From JAJRXG01 sp964640065 (GTDB lineage: Bacteria > Bacteroidota > Bacteroidia > Chitinophagales > Saprospiraceae): a stretch of DNA of 49,774 nt. The position numbers and the translations under genes are program-made. Under the pieces are notes generated by a model, which was not told where the DNA came from, made no database searches, and worked only from the letters and a program-made list of their open reading frames with translations. The stretch lies in contig CAZXIE010000011.1 of NCBI GenBank assembly GCA_964640065.1, forward strand, positions 1 to 49,774, in the 5' to 3' direction. This document shows, one piece after another, positions 19,202 through 27,611 of the stretch. Position 1 is the first letter of the stretch. Each line of letters opens with the position of its first letter.

Positions 19202-20017
19202 CTATTCTTCTCCAATCCTTTTCCGTGTTCCAAATACAAATGATATATAGAGCTTGGCAAAGTAGAAGCTATTAGATATACCTTCTTGCTCTATCAACAG
19301 TGGGATTTTCCTTGGAAAGACATCAAGCATAACCCCTGTCTCAAAGGCTTTTTCTTTCTGATCAAAGGCTCCTAGTGCCCACTGCATACCAACTTTACCG
19401 TGGAGGCCAACTGATGGAGTGATAGAACCCAATCCATCAAAAAAACTCGCACCTCCATATAGTATACGTTCATCTAAAAACTGGTCACGGACTTCTTCAC
19501 TAAAAGTGATCGTCTCAAGAAATTGCTGAGTAGGATCATCTGGTTCTGTGCGTATTACCTGTACTGAATAAGGCTTCAGGATACCAAGTGTCGCTCCTCC
19601 TTCATATATCAATGCTACTGCTAGACCTCTGCGTCGAGTCTTCTCAGACAAAAATCTTTTTACTCCATATGAATATCGGAAGGTGAATAACTCATTAGCT
19701 TTTCCAAAGATGAATGGTGATGAGATTCTCTCTCCGCCTATGACGAGATTACGATTAGTTCTTTGTTCTCTTTGGTCCTTGATATAACCGAACTCAAAGT
19801 TCTGATACGTCGTGCGATCGTAGGTCTTGAGCTTTCCTTTCTTAAAACCAATCGCAAATCCTTGGGTATGAATACGACCTTCGTATAGTGTCTCAAAGTC
19901 GTAGACAACTCCTTTGAAATTTTGCTCTATCGGCTTTGGTTGAAATACAGTCTGCGCAGAAGTCTCAGATACTCCTACCCATATCAACAAGATGACCGTC
20001 CATAGTGCTATCCTCAT
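19202..20017 (-). CDS. Secreted protein of unknown function, possible outer-membrane barrel
   Basis: I do not recognise this protein. From ATG 20017 it has a signal peptide (MRIALWTVILLIWVGVSE, cleavage after TSAQ) and about 270 residues. The mature part is rich in alternating strands with aromatic residues (FEFGYIKDQ, LFTFRYSYG, FYFAKLYISFVFG), which suggests an outer-membrane beta-barrel. In-frame ATGs also exist at 20047 and 20056; the farther TTG at 20122 is unlikely. It sits directly upstream of lipA on the same strand and divergently from the symporter at 20142. Confidence 0.75.
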   Translation of the reverse strand: MRIALWTVILLIWVGVSETSAQTVFQPKPIEQNFKGVVYDFETLYEGRIHTQGFAIGFKKGKLKTYDRTTYQNFEFGYIKDQREQRTNRNLVIGGERISSPFIFGKANELFTFRYSYGVKRFLSEKTRRRGLAVALIYEGGATLGILKPYSVQVIRTEPDDPTQQFLETITFSEEVRDQFLDERILYGGASFFDGLGSITPSVGLHGKVGMQWALGAFDQKEKAFETGVMLDVFPRKIPLLIEQEGISNSFYFAKLYISFVFGTRKRIGEE

Positions 20018-20141
20018 GCTATAAGTAAGGTACATCATCTTGTTCATAAAGTCCATCAACAAAACGACCATAGCATAATTTATGTTGATTGCAGACTGTT
20101 TAGAATCTACTATAGCTAACAAATAAAAATACCTTAGTGAT

Positions 20142-21632
20142 ATGAATGTACTCAGCCCTACAGCTATACTGATTGTTATAGGTATCTACTTTCTCTTCTT
20201 GATATGTATCTCATATATCACCAGTAGAGGTGCGGATAATCAGACATTCTTTCTTGCTAATCGCAAATCACCTTGGTTGCTTGTGGCGGTGGGTATGATA
20301 GGAGCTAGCTTGTCAGGTGTTACATTCATATCCATCCCTGGAGTTGTAGGTGCCGGAGGACTCAATCAAAACTTCTCCTACATGCAAGCTGTACTTGGGT
20401 ATCTGGTCGGGTACTTCGTCATAGCCACAGTCCTCATGCCTATCTATTATAAGTACCAACTCACCACCATCTATGGGTTTCTCAAAGAGAGATTTGGCGT
20501 GTGGTCATATAAGACAGGTGCAGCATACTTTATTCTTTCGCGGATAGTCGGTGCATCGCTAAGGCTCTTTTTGATGTCATCCGTCCTGCAAATCTTCGTG
20601 ATGGATCACTTTGGTATTCCTTTTTGGATGACAGTAGCTATCACCATACTCCTGATCTGGGTATATACATATCAAGGAGGCATCAAGACTATCGTCTGGA
20701 CGGATACTTTACAGACCATCTGTATGCTTACCGCGGTCACCCTGACTATCGTCGCTATCAAGAGTCAACTTGGTCTCGACTGGAGTGGTCTTATCGGCGA
20801 AATGAAAGATGCTGGCTACAGTCGCATGTTCTACTTCGAAGGTGGCTGGATAGATGCTAACAACTTCTTCAAGCAATTTTTAAGCGGTGCGCTCATCGCA
20901 ATAGTGATGACGGGTCTTGACCAAGATATGATGCAAAAGAATCTTACTTGCAAGACACTGAGAGACGCCCAAAAGAATGTCGGCGTCTTCTCCATCGTCC
21001 TAGTCTTCGCCAATCTGATGTTCTTGACGCTCGGAGCACTTCTATATATCTATGTAGCTAAGCAAGGTATAGCGGTACCTGAACGTACTGATCTATTATA
21101 TCCGGAAGTAGCGCTTAATCATCTAGGACCTACGATAGGGATCCTTTTCATCCTTGGTCTCATCGCCGCAGCTTACTCGAGTGCCGATAGTGCACTTACC
21201 TCACTAACTACTTCTTTCTGCATAGACTTCTTAGATTTTGACAAGGAGGGTAAGTACACCGAGGCCCGTAAGAAGTCCATCAGGCTGAAGGTTCACATCG
21301 CTTTTTCGATTGTATTACTAAGTGTTATCGTACTAGCAGAAGCCTTGAGTGCGGATGCTGTGATCAATGATCTCTTCACTGCAGCGGGGTATACGTATGG
21401 GCCGATACTTGGATTATTTGCTTTTGGGATATTCACGAGATATCAGATCCTCGACAAGGGGGCGGCCGTAGTGTGCATACTTGCTCCTATCATAGCTTAC
21501 ACCTTAGATCGAAATTCTGCATCGTGGTTTGGTGGATTAAAGTTCGGATGGACCATCCTCGCGGTCAATGGTATCATCACATTCTTGGGCTTATTTATTA
21601 ATGCCCTGATCCGGAGATCCTCCTCGCGTTAA
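20142..21632 (+). CDS. Sodium:solute symporter (SSS family)
   Basis: A 496-residue inner-membrane transporter with about 13 helices that couples solute uptake to the sodium gradient. Helix 1 is followed by SRGADNQTFFLANRK, then GMIGASLSGVTFISIPG, and later GLIAAAYSSADSALTSLTTS. These are the conserved sodium-binding regions of the SSS family. The substrate (sugar, amino acid or other) cannot be told. A near-consensus promoter box, TACCTTAG, lies at 20130-20137, four bases before the ATG. The 3' end overlaps the convergent gene at 21591 by 42 bases. Confidence 0.93.
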   Translation: MNVLSPTAILIVIGIYFLFLICISYITSRGADNQTFFLANRKSPWLLVAVGMIGASLSGVTFISIPGVVGAGGLNQNFSYMQAVLGYLVGYFVIATVLMPIYYKYQLTTIYGFLKERFGVWSYKTGAAYFILSRIVGASLRLFLMSSVLQIFVMDHFGIPFWMTVAITILLIWVYTYQGGIKTIVWTDTLQTICMLTAVTLTIVAIKSQLGLDWSGLIGEMKDAGYSRMFYFEGGWIDANNFFKQFLSGALIAIVMTGLDQDMMQKNLTCKTLRDAQKNVGVFSIVLVFANLMFLTLGALLYIYVAKQGIAVPERTDLLYPEVALNHLGPTIGILFILGLIAAAYSSADSALTSLTTSFCIDFLDFDKEGKYTEARKKSIRLKVHIAFSIVLLSVIVLAEALSADAVINDLFTAAGYTYGPILGLFAFGIFTRYQILDKGAAVVCILAPIIAYTLDRNSASWFGGLKFGWTILAVNGIITFLGLFINALIRRSSSR

Positions 21633-21941
21633 GTAGACAAGCTGCTGGTATTGATTATCACCGACTTCTATCAGTAATAGATATTTGCCTTGAGCGAGTA
21701 TAGGAAGAGGTAGTGCTATCTGATGCGCGCCTCTTGAAAGAATTTGCTTCTTCCATTGATGCTTAGACTCACCAGAGTCCGAGGAAAGTGTAAATGAAAC
21801 ATTGGCATCCGAAGGAAGCGATAGATTTACATAGACGGTTGTCTCATCTGAAGATAAAAGAGTCTTGATGGTTACCTCATTCGGTGTGTGTATCGTGAAT
21901 AAGAAAGTGGTTACAAATGAGAAGATTAAGGTGCAATGCAT
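21591..21941 (-). CDS. Small secreted protein resembling a lone sorting-domain beta-sandwich
   Basis: A 116-residue protein with a hydrophobic signal sequence (FSFVTTFLFTI). The mature part has strand-turn spacing (VYVNLSLPSD, VSFTLSSDSG, HQIALPLPILAQGKYLLLIE, QQLVYL) resembling the C-terminal domains of type IX secretion substrates, but no passenger domain is attached. That resemblance is my inference; no named family is certain. It converges on the symporter and overlaps its last 42 coding bases. The overlap lowers confidence slightly, but the signal peptide and strand pattern argue for a real gene. Confidence 0.6.
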   Translation of the reverse strand: MHCTLIFSFVTTFLFTIHTPNEVTIKTLLSSDETTVYVNLSLPSDANVSFTLSSDSGESKHQWKKQILSRGAHQIALPLPILAQGKYLLLIEVGDNQYQQLVYLTRGGSPDQGINK

Positions 21942-22081
21942 AATGCTATATTAGAGACAGCTAATGTAGCTTTACACTCCTTGGAAATATGAAGCTTTCG
22001 GGGATAATCTCCTTAAAATACAAGTGTTCTGGTATAAATCATATGACTGACATATCTATACAACAGGGTTAACCAGATGTT

Positions 22082-22615
22082 TTATACCAAGAGGTGGATA
22101 GCTTCAGTCAGCATAGCTATACTTTCATCTCCATGGAGCCTCTTTTCATCATCTACCTTGAGTTCAGTTTGGTAGAAAGCACACTGGCAGACGACCCTAC
22201 TCTTGAGGCCTCCTAGGGAATTGAGCAGTGACTTCATGGCCTTTTCGCCACGAGGAGGGTGCGGTGTATACGTCATTGCTATCACTGGCTTCTCATGTAG
22301 TTCGCCGGAGGTAGTAAGCCACTCTAGGGCATTCTTTAATTGGGCAGGGATGTTATAGAGATAAGCTGGTGTCGATATGATGATAGCATCTGCAGTCCTA
22401 ACTTCAGTCCTCCATCGGTCGACCGCCTCCTCTAGAGAGGAAGATGTATCTTTCTCAGGAGCAAACAGTGGTAGTCGTCCTAAGTCGATAGACCTCGAAA
22501 AGTCCACTTCTGCCAGTACTGAAGAGTAGTGCAAGACCATGGCTTCAAGAAGAGCATCGTTTGTTGAGCGCTCCCCTGCCGAACCGTTTACTAAGAGGAT
22601 TTTGATCTTACAAAT
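22082..22615 (-). CDS. NADPH-dependent FMN reductase / flavodoxin-fold oxidoreductase
   Basis: A cytoplasmic flavoprotein of the NAD(P)H:FMN reductase family. The first ATG (22540) is too late: reading upstream, the frame encodes KIKILLVNGSAGERSTND, which is strand 1 plus the FMN-phosphate loop GSxxxxSxN. No ATG, GTG or TTG precedes the frame's stop. Candidate initiators are ATT 22615-22613 and ATC 22606-22604. Later motifs are typical: ADAIIISTPAYLYNIPAQLK and NALEWL. From ATT the length is about 177 residues, normal for the family. It is divergent from doxX. The family is secure; the start is inferred. Confidence 0.85.
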   Translation of the reverse strand: MCKIKILLVNGSAGERSTNDALLEAMVLHYSSVLAEVDFSRSIDLGRLPLFAPEKDTSSSLEEAVDRWRTEVRTADAIIISTPAYLYNIPAQLKNALEWLTTSGELHEKPVIAMTYTPHPPRGEKAMKSLLNSLGGLKSRVVCQCAFYQTELKVDDEKRLHGDESIAMLTEAIHLLV

Positions 22616-22618
22616 TTA
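22611..22618 (-). promoter_or_regulatory. Possible -7 promoter box of the FMN reductase gene
   Basis: On the minus strand the octamer TAAATTTG fits the Bacteroidota sigma -7 consensus TAnnTTTG. It overlaps or immediately precedes the candidate start codons, so a transcript from it would have almost no leader. No convincing -33 TTTG lies at the expected distance. Confidence 0.35.
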
Positions 22619-22670
22619 CACTTCGCAAGACTATGAGTAATAGCTATCTTTCTGCTACAAATTTTATCGT

Positions 22671-23078
22671 ATGTGGAAGTCTTTGTTCTCTAATAGTCTT
22701 AGAAATCCCGACCTCGGGTTACTTGTATTAAGGATCGTCGGTGGTGGCATGATGCTTACTCATGGTTGGGGTAAGATGATGAAAGTATTTGCTGGTGACT
22801 TTGCCTTTGCTGATCCTCTTGGGATCGGAGCCGCTCCTTCTCTTGTGCTCACGGTATTCGCTGAGGTGATCTGTGCATTTTTCCTCATCGTAGGTTGGAA
22901 GTCAAAGTTCTTTAGTCTCTTTCTCATGTTCACGATGCTCGTCGCAGCCTTCGTTGTACATGGTGCCGACCCACTAAGAGACAAGGAGCTTGCTCTTGTA
23001 TACTTTGCCATCTATCTCGCTATCTATTTTATGGGAGCAGGGAAGATCAGCATCGATGGTAGCCGCGGAGATAGCTAG
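22671..23078 (+). CDS. DoxX family membrane protein
   Basis: A 135-residue, four-helix inner-membrane protein. It has the DoxX signature in helix 1 (LGLLVLRIVGGGMMLTHGWG) followed by K and a short basic loop, and a later helix with TVFAEVICAFFLIVGW. Length and helix count match the family, whose members act in redox or thiosulphate metabolism or as quinone-linked partners. It starts 55 bases from the divergent FMN reductase, which could hint at a shared redox role. The exact function is unknown. Confidence 0.9.
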   Translation: MWKSLFSNSLRNPDLGLLVLRIVGGGMMLTHGWGKMMKVFAGDFAFADPLGIGAAPSLVLTVFAEVICAFFLIVGWKSKFFSLFLMFTMLVAAFVVHGADPLRDKELALVYFAIYLAIYFMGAGKISIDGSRGDS

Positions 23079-23145
23079 CCACCTTTAACATATTCTTAGA
23101 GCACCTATCGTTATAACTAGCGTCTCTATATAAATCACAGAGCTT

Positions 23146-23793
23146 ATGTTATCACGAGCGTATAGTGTAGTATTTTTCTTGCTCCTAGTTGTTGTTAGCT
23201 TACAGAGTCAGGATAAGAAGGCCGCAAAGATCCTTGATAAGGTGACTGAATCTTATGATGCTGCCGAGAGTATCACGATCGACTTCGATATCATCATGAA
23301 GTTTCCAGAAGAAGATGCGATAACTTATGCGTCTAAAGTAGTCGAGTCAGAAGGTATGTGGTTTTTTGAAAACGAAGAACAAAAGATCTATCAGGACGGT
23401 GATGACATCTGGGTATACATACCCTCCCAAAACGAAGTCCAGATTAACGATTATGATGCCGAAGAGTCGGAAGACTATTTTGTCTCTCCTGTAGGTATCA
23501 TCCGTCAGTATAAAGATGGAGGTCACAAGTATCAGATTAGTGATAAGAACTCTACTACCACTTTTATAGAACTTGTTCCGACTGATGAGTTTAGTGACTA
23601 TGCTAAGATCAGGTTGATGATCACTAACAAGTCATACGAAGTAAAGCAGGTGGAAGTCTTTAACAAAGATGGTTCTGTCGCCGTGGTGGTCGTGCATGAT
23701 ATCATCACCGACCTCGCCTATGACAGATCATTTTTTGACTTTGACGTGTCTAAGTATCCCGATATAACTGTGGAAGACCTGAGGTTAGACTAA
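23146..23793 (+). CDS. LolA-like outer-membrane lipoprotein carrier protein
   Basis: A 215-residue periplasmic protein (signal peptide ending near LQSQ). The LolA fold is indicated by the N-terminal helix DKKAAKILDKVTESYDAAES, then strands ITIDFDIIM, EGMWFFENEEQKIYQDGDDI, WVYIPSQNEVQ, and later FIELVPTDE and IRLMITNKSYEVKQVEVFN. LolA carries lipoproteins across the periplasm. Bacteroidota often have several homologues, so a specialised role is possible. It is probably monocistronic. Confidence 0.87.
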   Translation: MLSRAYSVVFFLLLVVVSLQSQDKKAAKILDKVTESYDAAESITIDFDIIMKFPEEDAITYASKVVESEGMWFFENEEQKIYQDGDDIWVYIPSQNEVQINDYDAEESEDYFVSPVGIIRQYKDGGHKYQISDKNSTTTFIELVPTDEFSDYAKIRLMITNKSYEVKQVEVFNKDGSVAVVVVHDIITDLAYDRSFFDFDVSKYPDITVEDLRLD

Positions 23794-23823
23794 GATCTTC
23801 TTTCCACTTTCGTAAATATTTAT

Positions 23824-24198
23824 TTAGTCTCTCTCCTCTGGAAGCTTGAAGGTTGGATTATAGATCAACCCCAACAAATTACCCCAAGGGTCATAGACAG
23901 TAGCCACTTCTATAGGTCCTCCGACATTAGTAGGTTCTTCATGTGACTTGGCACCCATCTGAATAAGATGATCATACTTCTCTTTTACATCATCCACTCC
24001 CCAATAGACTAATACATTGTCCCCAGTACCTTTATCACCTTCAACTCTTGGTTGTATGCCTAGTTCATATCCGCCGATATTATAGCCAATATAAAAGGGT
24101 TCATCAAAGTAAGGCTTCACTTCAAAAGCTTGAGCATACCACACTTTGGCTTGCTCCATATCTGGCACTTTATATATAACGGTGCGAAGTCCCTTCAT
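23824..24198 (-). CDS. VOC (glyoxalase/bleomycin resistance) family protein
   Basis: A 124-residue protein of two beta-alpha-beta-beta-beta modules. It opens LRTVIYKVPDMEQAKVWYAQ, and the second module carries VYWGVDDVKEKYDHLIQ and ATVYDPWGNLLGLIYNP. This architecture defines the vicinal-oxygen-chelate superfamily (dioxygenases, isomerases, resistance proteins). Metal ligands are not obviously complete, so the activity is uncertain. It lies nine bases after the S10 peptidase on the same strand. Confidence 0.88.
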   Translation of the reverse strand: MKGLRTVIYKVPDMEQAKVWYAQAFEVKPYFDEPFYIGYNIGGYELGIQPRVEGDKGTGDNVLVYWGVDDVKEKYDHLIQMGAKSHEEPTNVGGPIEVATVYDPWGNLLGLIYNPTFKLPEERD

Positions 24199-24207
24199 AC
24201 TTCTTGC

Positions 24208-25689
24208 TTAGTATTTAGCAGGCACACCTTCGCCTGGCATGGTCCTGATGATCATATCTCTGATATCTTCATTAGCAGTCTTTAGATCTTCGGCCCTGAG
24301 ATACATCATATGTCCACTTCTATATCCTTTGAAGCTTAATCTGTCTTTCATTTTTCCACTCGGATCAAGCTGCCACATGGTGTACTTTGCATTGAAGTAG
24401 GTGGTTGCACCGTCGTAGTAACCTGACTGGATCATCACATTGAGATAGGGATTTTGAGCCATAGCTTGACGCAAGTTTTCTCCGGTATTATTATTAGTTC
24501 TATCCCAAGGTCTTACCGGGCCAAACATATTATACTTGATATCTGTCTTGAACTTCAGATGCTCCTGCAAGTAAAAATTAATCGCTGGTGTAAATGAATG
24601 CAACCACGACGTTAACTCTGCACTATAATCTGGCCTTGTACCAGAGTCCATTTTGTCGATACCCAGATATCTAGAATCCAAGCGACCGATCGTGAGGCCT
24701 TTGTCTCTCAGGAGCTCCTTCCAAAAGTATCTTGTAGACACATCCAAATTATTCTCAGTGATAGCTTCTTCGGAGAGTCCCGAGTAGTAAGACATTTTGG
24801 AAGTCACTTCTCTTCTCGTTTCATCATCTAACCAAGCGCCCCTAGCCATAGCCGGAAGCAGCTTATCGATCGTATACTCCTCTGCCTCCTCAAGGACTTC
24901 CATTAGGTCTTTAGATTGAAGTTCTGGAGATAGAGCTTTTTGATACCAAGCTGCTGCTGCAAAGTAAGGGAGTCGATTAGCAGCCATGACAGGTCCATCT
25001 CTTTCTATACCGATCTCTGTTGGTGATACTAAGATGACACCATTGAGGTACATCCACTGTCGATTTTGAAGCTCTAGGGCTAAACCCGACACTCTAGTTG
25101 TACCATAACTTTCTCCGATGAGATACTTTGGAGAACTCCATCGATTATGCCTTGTCATAAAGGTGGTTATCCACTCTGCGAGATACTTGACATCTTGGTT
25201 AACACCAAAAAACATCTTCTTCGCATCCACTTCTTTATCTACTACTCTAGAGTATCCCGTATTCACAGGATTGACGTAGACGATGTCGGCGACATCTAGG
25301 ATGCTATGCGGATTTTCTTTTACACCATAAGGTTGAACAGGGTATCCTTCGTCATCTATCTTTAGGATACGAGGGCCCGTATAGGCAAGATGCATCCACA
25401 CAGATGCACTACCTGGACCACCATTAAAAGATACTACGATAGGTCGAGTAGATCTATCGTCGATCCCATCTCTAGTATAGTAGGTATAGAACAATGATGC
25501 GATCGGCATGCCGTCTTCATTCCAAACAGGCTGGGTGCCTGACTTGGCGGTATACTGGATCAGCTGACCTCCTATGGTGACGTTGTGTTTAGTCATCACC
25601 ATGGTATCTATAGGCAGCTTCCTCATCTCTTGCGCTTGTACACATAGGAGACTACAAAGCAGAAGAGTTATCAAACTATATCTTATCAT
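24208..25689 (-). CDS. Serine carboxypeptidase-like protein (peptidase S10)
   Basis: A 493-residue secreted alpha/beta-hydrolase. The signal peptide ends near CVQAQ. The S10 oxyanion-hole motif is VSFNGGPGSASVW (about residues 86-98). The catalytic serine is S194 in LIGESYGTTR, the aspartate is about D426 (SGYYDGATTY) and the histidine is about H460 (YRSGHMMYL), so the triad is complete. It would remove C-terminal residues from peptides in the periplasm. It is probably co-transcribed with the VOC gene. Confidence 0.93.
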   Translation of the reverse strand: MIRYSLITLLLCSLLCVQAQEMRKLPIDTMVMTKHNVTIGGQLIQYTAKSGTQPVWNEDGMPIASLFYTYYTRDGIDDRSTRPIVVSFNGGPGSASVWMHLAYTGPRILKIDDEGYPVQPYGVKENPHSILDVADIVYVNPVNTGYSRVVDKEVDAKKMFFGVNQDVKYLAEWITTFMTRHNRWSSPKYLIGESYGTTRVSGLALELQNRQWMYLNGVILVSPTEIGIERDGPVMAANRLPYFAAAAWYQKALSPELQSKDLMEVLEEAEEYTIDKLLPAMARGAWLDDETRREVTSKMSYYSGLSEEAITENNLDVSTRYFWKELLRDKGLTIGRLDSRYLGIDKMDSGTRPDYSAELTSWLHSFTPAINFYLQEHLKFKTDIKYNMFGPVRPWDRTNNNTGENLRQAMAQNPYLNVMIQSGYYDGATTYFNAKYTMWQLDPSGKMKDRLSFKGYRSGHMMYLRAEDLKTANEDIRDMIIRTMPGEGVPAKY

Positions 25690-25792
25690 GACAGATATCT
25701 TTGGTTCAGACGATAATATAGATAGAATAGACCTTTATCTCGATACTACGTAGATCAAAGAAGAAAGAAATTTTGGAAGGATCAATCTAACA

Positions 25793-25993
25793 TCAGCAGA
25801 TGCCCATTCTTACAGCTCTTACCGCGAGTTGTACTGTGTTCTTAGCATTAAGCTTTAAAAGAAGATTTCTTTTATGTGATTCAACTGTACCTGTAGAGAT
25901 ATATAAATGTTTCCCTATTTCTTTGGCAGTAAGCCCTTCACATAGTTTCTCAAGAATCTGAAGTTCTCGGCGAGATGGTTGAAGATGTTTCAT
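25793..25993 (-). CDS. HTH-only LuxR-family regulator
   Basis: A 66-residue protein that is essentially one LuxR/GerE DNA-binding domain: SRRELQILEKLCEGLTAKEI, then a recognition helix in STGTVESHKRNLLLKLNAKN, and QLAVRAVRMG. No receiver, PAS or autoinducer domain precedes it, and no remnant of one is visible in the bases upstream. It resembles stand-alone GerE-like regulators or a shed domain. A pair of AT-rich inverted repeats lies about 70 bases upstream and could be an operator (inference). Confidence 0.75.
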   Translation of the reverse strand: MKHLQPSRRELQILEKLCEGLTAKEIGKHLYISTGTVESHKRNLLLKLNAKNTVQLAVRAVRMGIC

Positions 25994-26060
25994 TCATGCG
26001 TTGGTTGATTATAATGGCATCATTAATATAACCAATTTTTGCTAAAATCACAAGAATCTT

Positions 26061-26090
26061 ATTCTAATTGATAATTAGAAATTATCAGAA
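26061..26090. repeat. AT-rich nested inverted repeats
   Basis: Two overlapping perfect palindromes share sequence: TTCTAATT-gat-AATTAGAA and GATAATT-aga-AATTATC, with ATTCT/AGAAT as outer arms. They lie between the methyltransferase stop codon and the HTH regulator. They lack the GC stem and T-run of a terminator, so an operator or an mRNA 3' end structure is possible. Confidence 0.5.
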
Positions 26091-26095
26091 TCAGA

Positions 26096-26824
26096 TTAAT
26101 TAGACTTGTACCCAACAGCGATCACAGAGAGTCCAAATAGTTGCTTTGTAAACACATTGATAGTTCTAAAGATGGGAACGAGTTTGTCGAAGTGTTTCAT
26201 CTGATCAGAAGGGATCTCCTTTTTCTTGAGGATAGACCCATTAAAAAACCAACCTGCGATACCGACTGGATTAAAATAAAATGAGTCTTTTACTTCAAAC
26301 TCTTTCGAAAGCAAATCCACGAGCGATTGGCGATTATATCTTCTGAAGTGATAAAGCTCCCTATCGAAGTTATTATAGAGCCACTGAAATGCCGGAACCA
26401 GAATAACCACCTTACCACTAGGTCTTAAGAGCTTCTGGATATTAGCCATCGCGAGCTCATGATCTTCTATATGCTCGATGACATTAAGAGCAAAGATGGT
26501 ATCGAAAGTGGACAATAGACGGCCGTATTCCTTTTCAAAATCTTCATGAACTAAGTCGAGCTGCACTACATCATGAGATACATATCGCTTTCGCAAATGA
26601 TCACAGTATGACTTTCGTATATCACTTAAGGTGATATCTGCTCCCTCAGCTGTAAAGAACTCGGAGATGTTACCGATGCCACTGCCTATCTCAAGTATTT
26701 TCCCAGAACAATGCGGATGGATAGTCTCATACATCCACTTATTAAATCTCTTGGCTTGAGATATAGTCTCTAGCGTCTGGGCACCCTCCTTATCAATCTC
26801 CTTATAGTCAAAAGCCTCTTCCAC
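26096..26824 (-). CDS. Class I SAM-dependent methyltransferase
   Basis: A 242-residue cytoplasmic methyltransferase. Motif I is ILEIGSGIGNIS (about residues 43-54). The acidic strand-2 end is in ADITLSDIRKSYCDHLRKR, and the post-motif is FDTIFALNVIEHIEDHELAM. The initiation codon is GTG, sharing one base with the stop of the upstream glycosyltransferase (TAGTG), so the two are coupled. The target may be a glycan, a lipid-linked sugar or a small molecule. Pairing with a GT2 enzyme favours glycan or polyprenol chemistry, which is inference. Confidence 0.88.
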   Translation of the reverse strand: MEEAFDYKEIDKEGAQTLETISQAKRFNKWMYETIHPHCSGKILEIGSGIGNISEFFTAEGADITLSDIRKSYCDHLRKRYVSHDVVQLDLVHEDFEKEYGRLLSTFDTIFALNVIEHIEDHELAMANIQKLLRPSGKVVILVPAFQWLYNNFDRELYHFRRYNRQSLVDLLSKEFEVKDSFYFNPVGIAGWFFNGSILKKKEIPSDQMKHFDKLVPIFRTINVFTKQLFGLSVIAVGYKSN

Positions 26825-27549
26825 TACCTGCTGAATAAGTTGTACTTAAGTATAGCGTAGAGTGCTCGAACTCCGTCTTTCCACCCTATCTTTTTACCCT
26901 CTTCAAATCCCCGTCCATAATAAGAGATACCTACCTCATAAACTCTCACTCCCTTGATCCTGCTCATCTTAGCTGTGACTTCCGGCTCAAATCCAAATCT
27001 CTTTTCTTTTAGGTCGACTTGATCCAAGATCTCCTTTTTGAAGAGTTTATAGCACGTCTCCATATCTGTCAGATTGAGATTAGTGAAGACATTAGAGAGA
27101 AACGTCAGAAACTTGTTACCGATAGTATGCCAGAAAAATAATGCACGGTGAGGCTTATCACCTGCAAACCTGGTCCCATATACCACATCAGCCTGTCCGA
27201 CTAACATAGGCTTGAGAAGTAAGTTATATTCATCCGGATCGTACTCTAAGTCAGCATCTTGGATGATAACATAGTCTCCACTCGCTAACTCAAATCCCTT
27301 GTGCAGAGCTGCTCCCTTTCCTTGATTTTCTCCTTGTCGATGTAAGTGGATACTAACTTCTTCAGCATTGCTCATAAAGGTCTTCGCGATCTCGACACTT
27401 TGATCAGTACTTGCATCATCGACAATGATGATCTCGAGCTCTCCACCTTGCACCAGATCGACTTGACATACCTTTTCAAGTATAGCTTCAAGGGTCTGTG
27501 CCTCATTATAAACCGGTATGACAACCGAGAGCAAAAAGGTATTCTTCAT
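26824..27549 (-). CDS. Family 2 glycosyltransferase (polyprenyl-phosphate hexosyltransferase type)
   Basis: A 241-residue GT-A fold enzyme: LSVVIPVYNEAQTLEAIL at the N-terminus, IIVDDASTDQS for nucleotide binding, NQGKGAALHKGFE, and the metal-binding DAD at residues 98-100 (VIIQDADLEYDP). There is no membrane tail. It resembles DPM1-like enzymes that charge polyprenyl phosphate with a hexose. Such a donor could feed the GT-C-like enzyme at 29716 (inference). It is divergent from the glycosidase at 27612 and coupled to the methyltransferase. Confidence 0.9.
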   Translation of the reverse strand: MKNTFLLSVVIPVYNEAQTLEAILEKVCQVDLVQGGELEIIIVDDASTDQSVEIAKTFMSNAEEVSIHLHRQGENQGKGAALHKGFELASGDYVIIQDADLEYDPDEYNLLLKPMLVGQADVVYGTRFAGDKPHRALFFWHTIGNKFLTFLSNVFTNLNLTDMETCYKLFKKEILDQVDLKEKRFGFEPEVTAKMSRIKGVRVYEVGISYYGRGFEEGKKIGWKDGVRALYAILKYNLFSR

Positions 27550-27575
27550 AATGAATCAACAAGGTAAGAATCTAG

Positions 27576-27591
27576 TGCATCTAAAGATGCA
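27576..27591. promoter_or_regulatory. Inverted repeat in the divergent GT2/glycosidase promoter region
   Basis: TGCATC-taaa-GATGCA is a perfect six-base inverted repeat in the 62-base gap between two divergent genes, so it could be a shared operator. A near-consensus -7 box (TATCTTTC, 27596-27603) follows it on the plus strand, eight bases before the glycosidase ATG. Confidence 0.35.
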
Positions 27592-27611
27592 TACCTATCT
27601 TTCCGCAGGTT

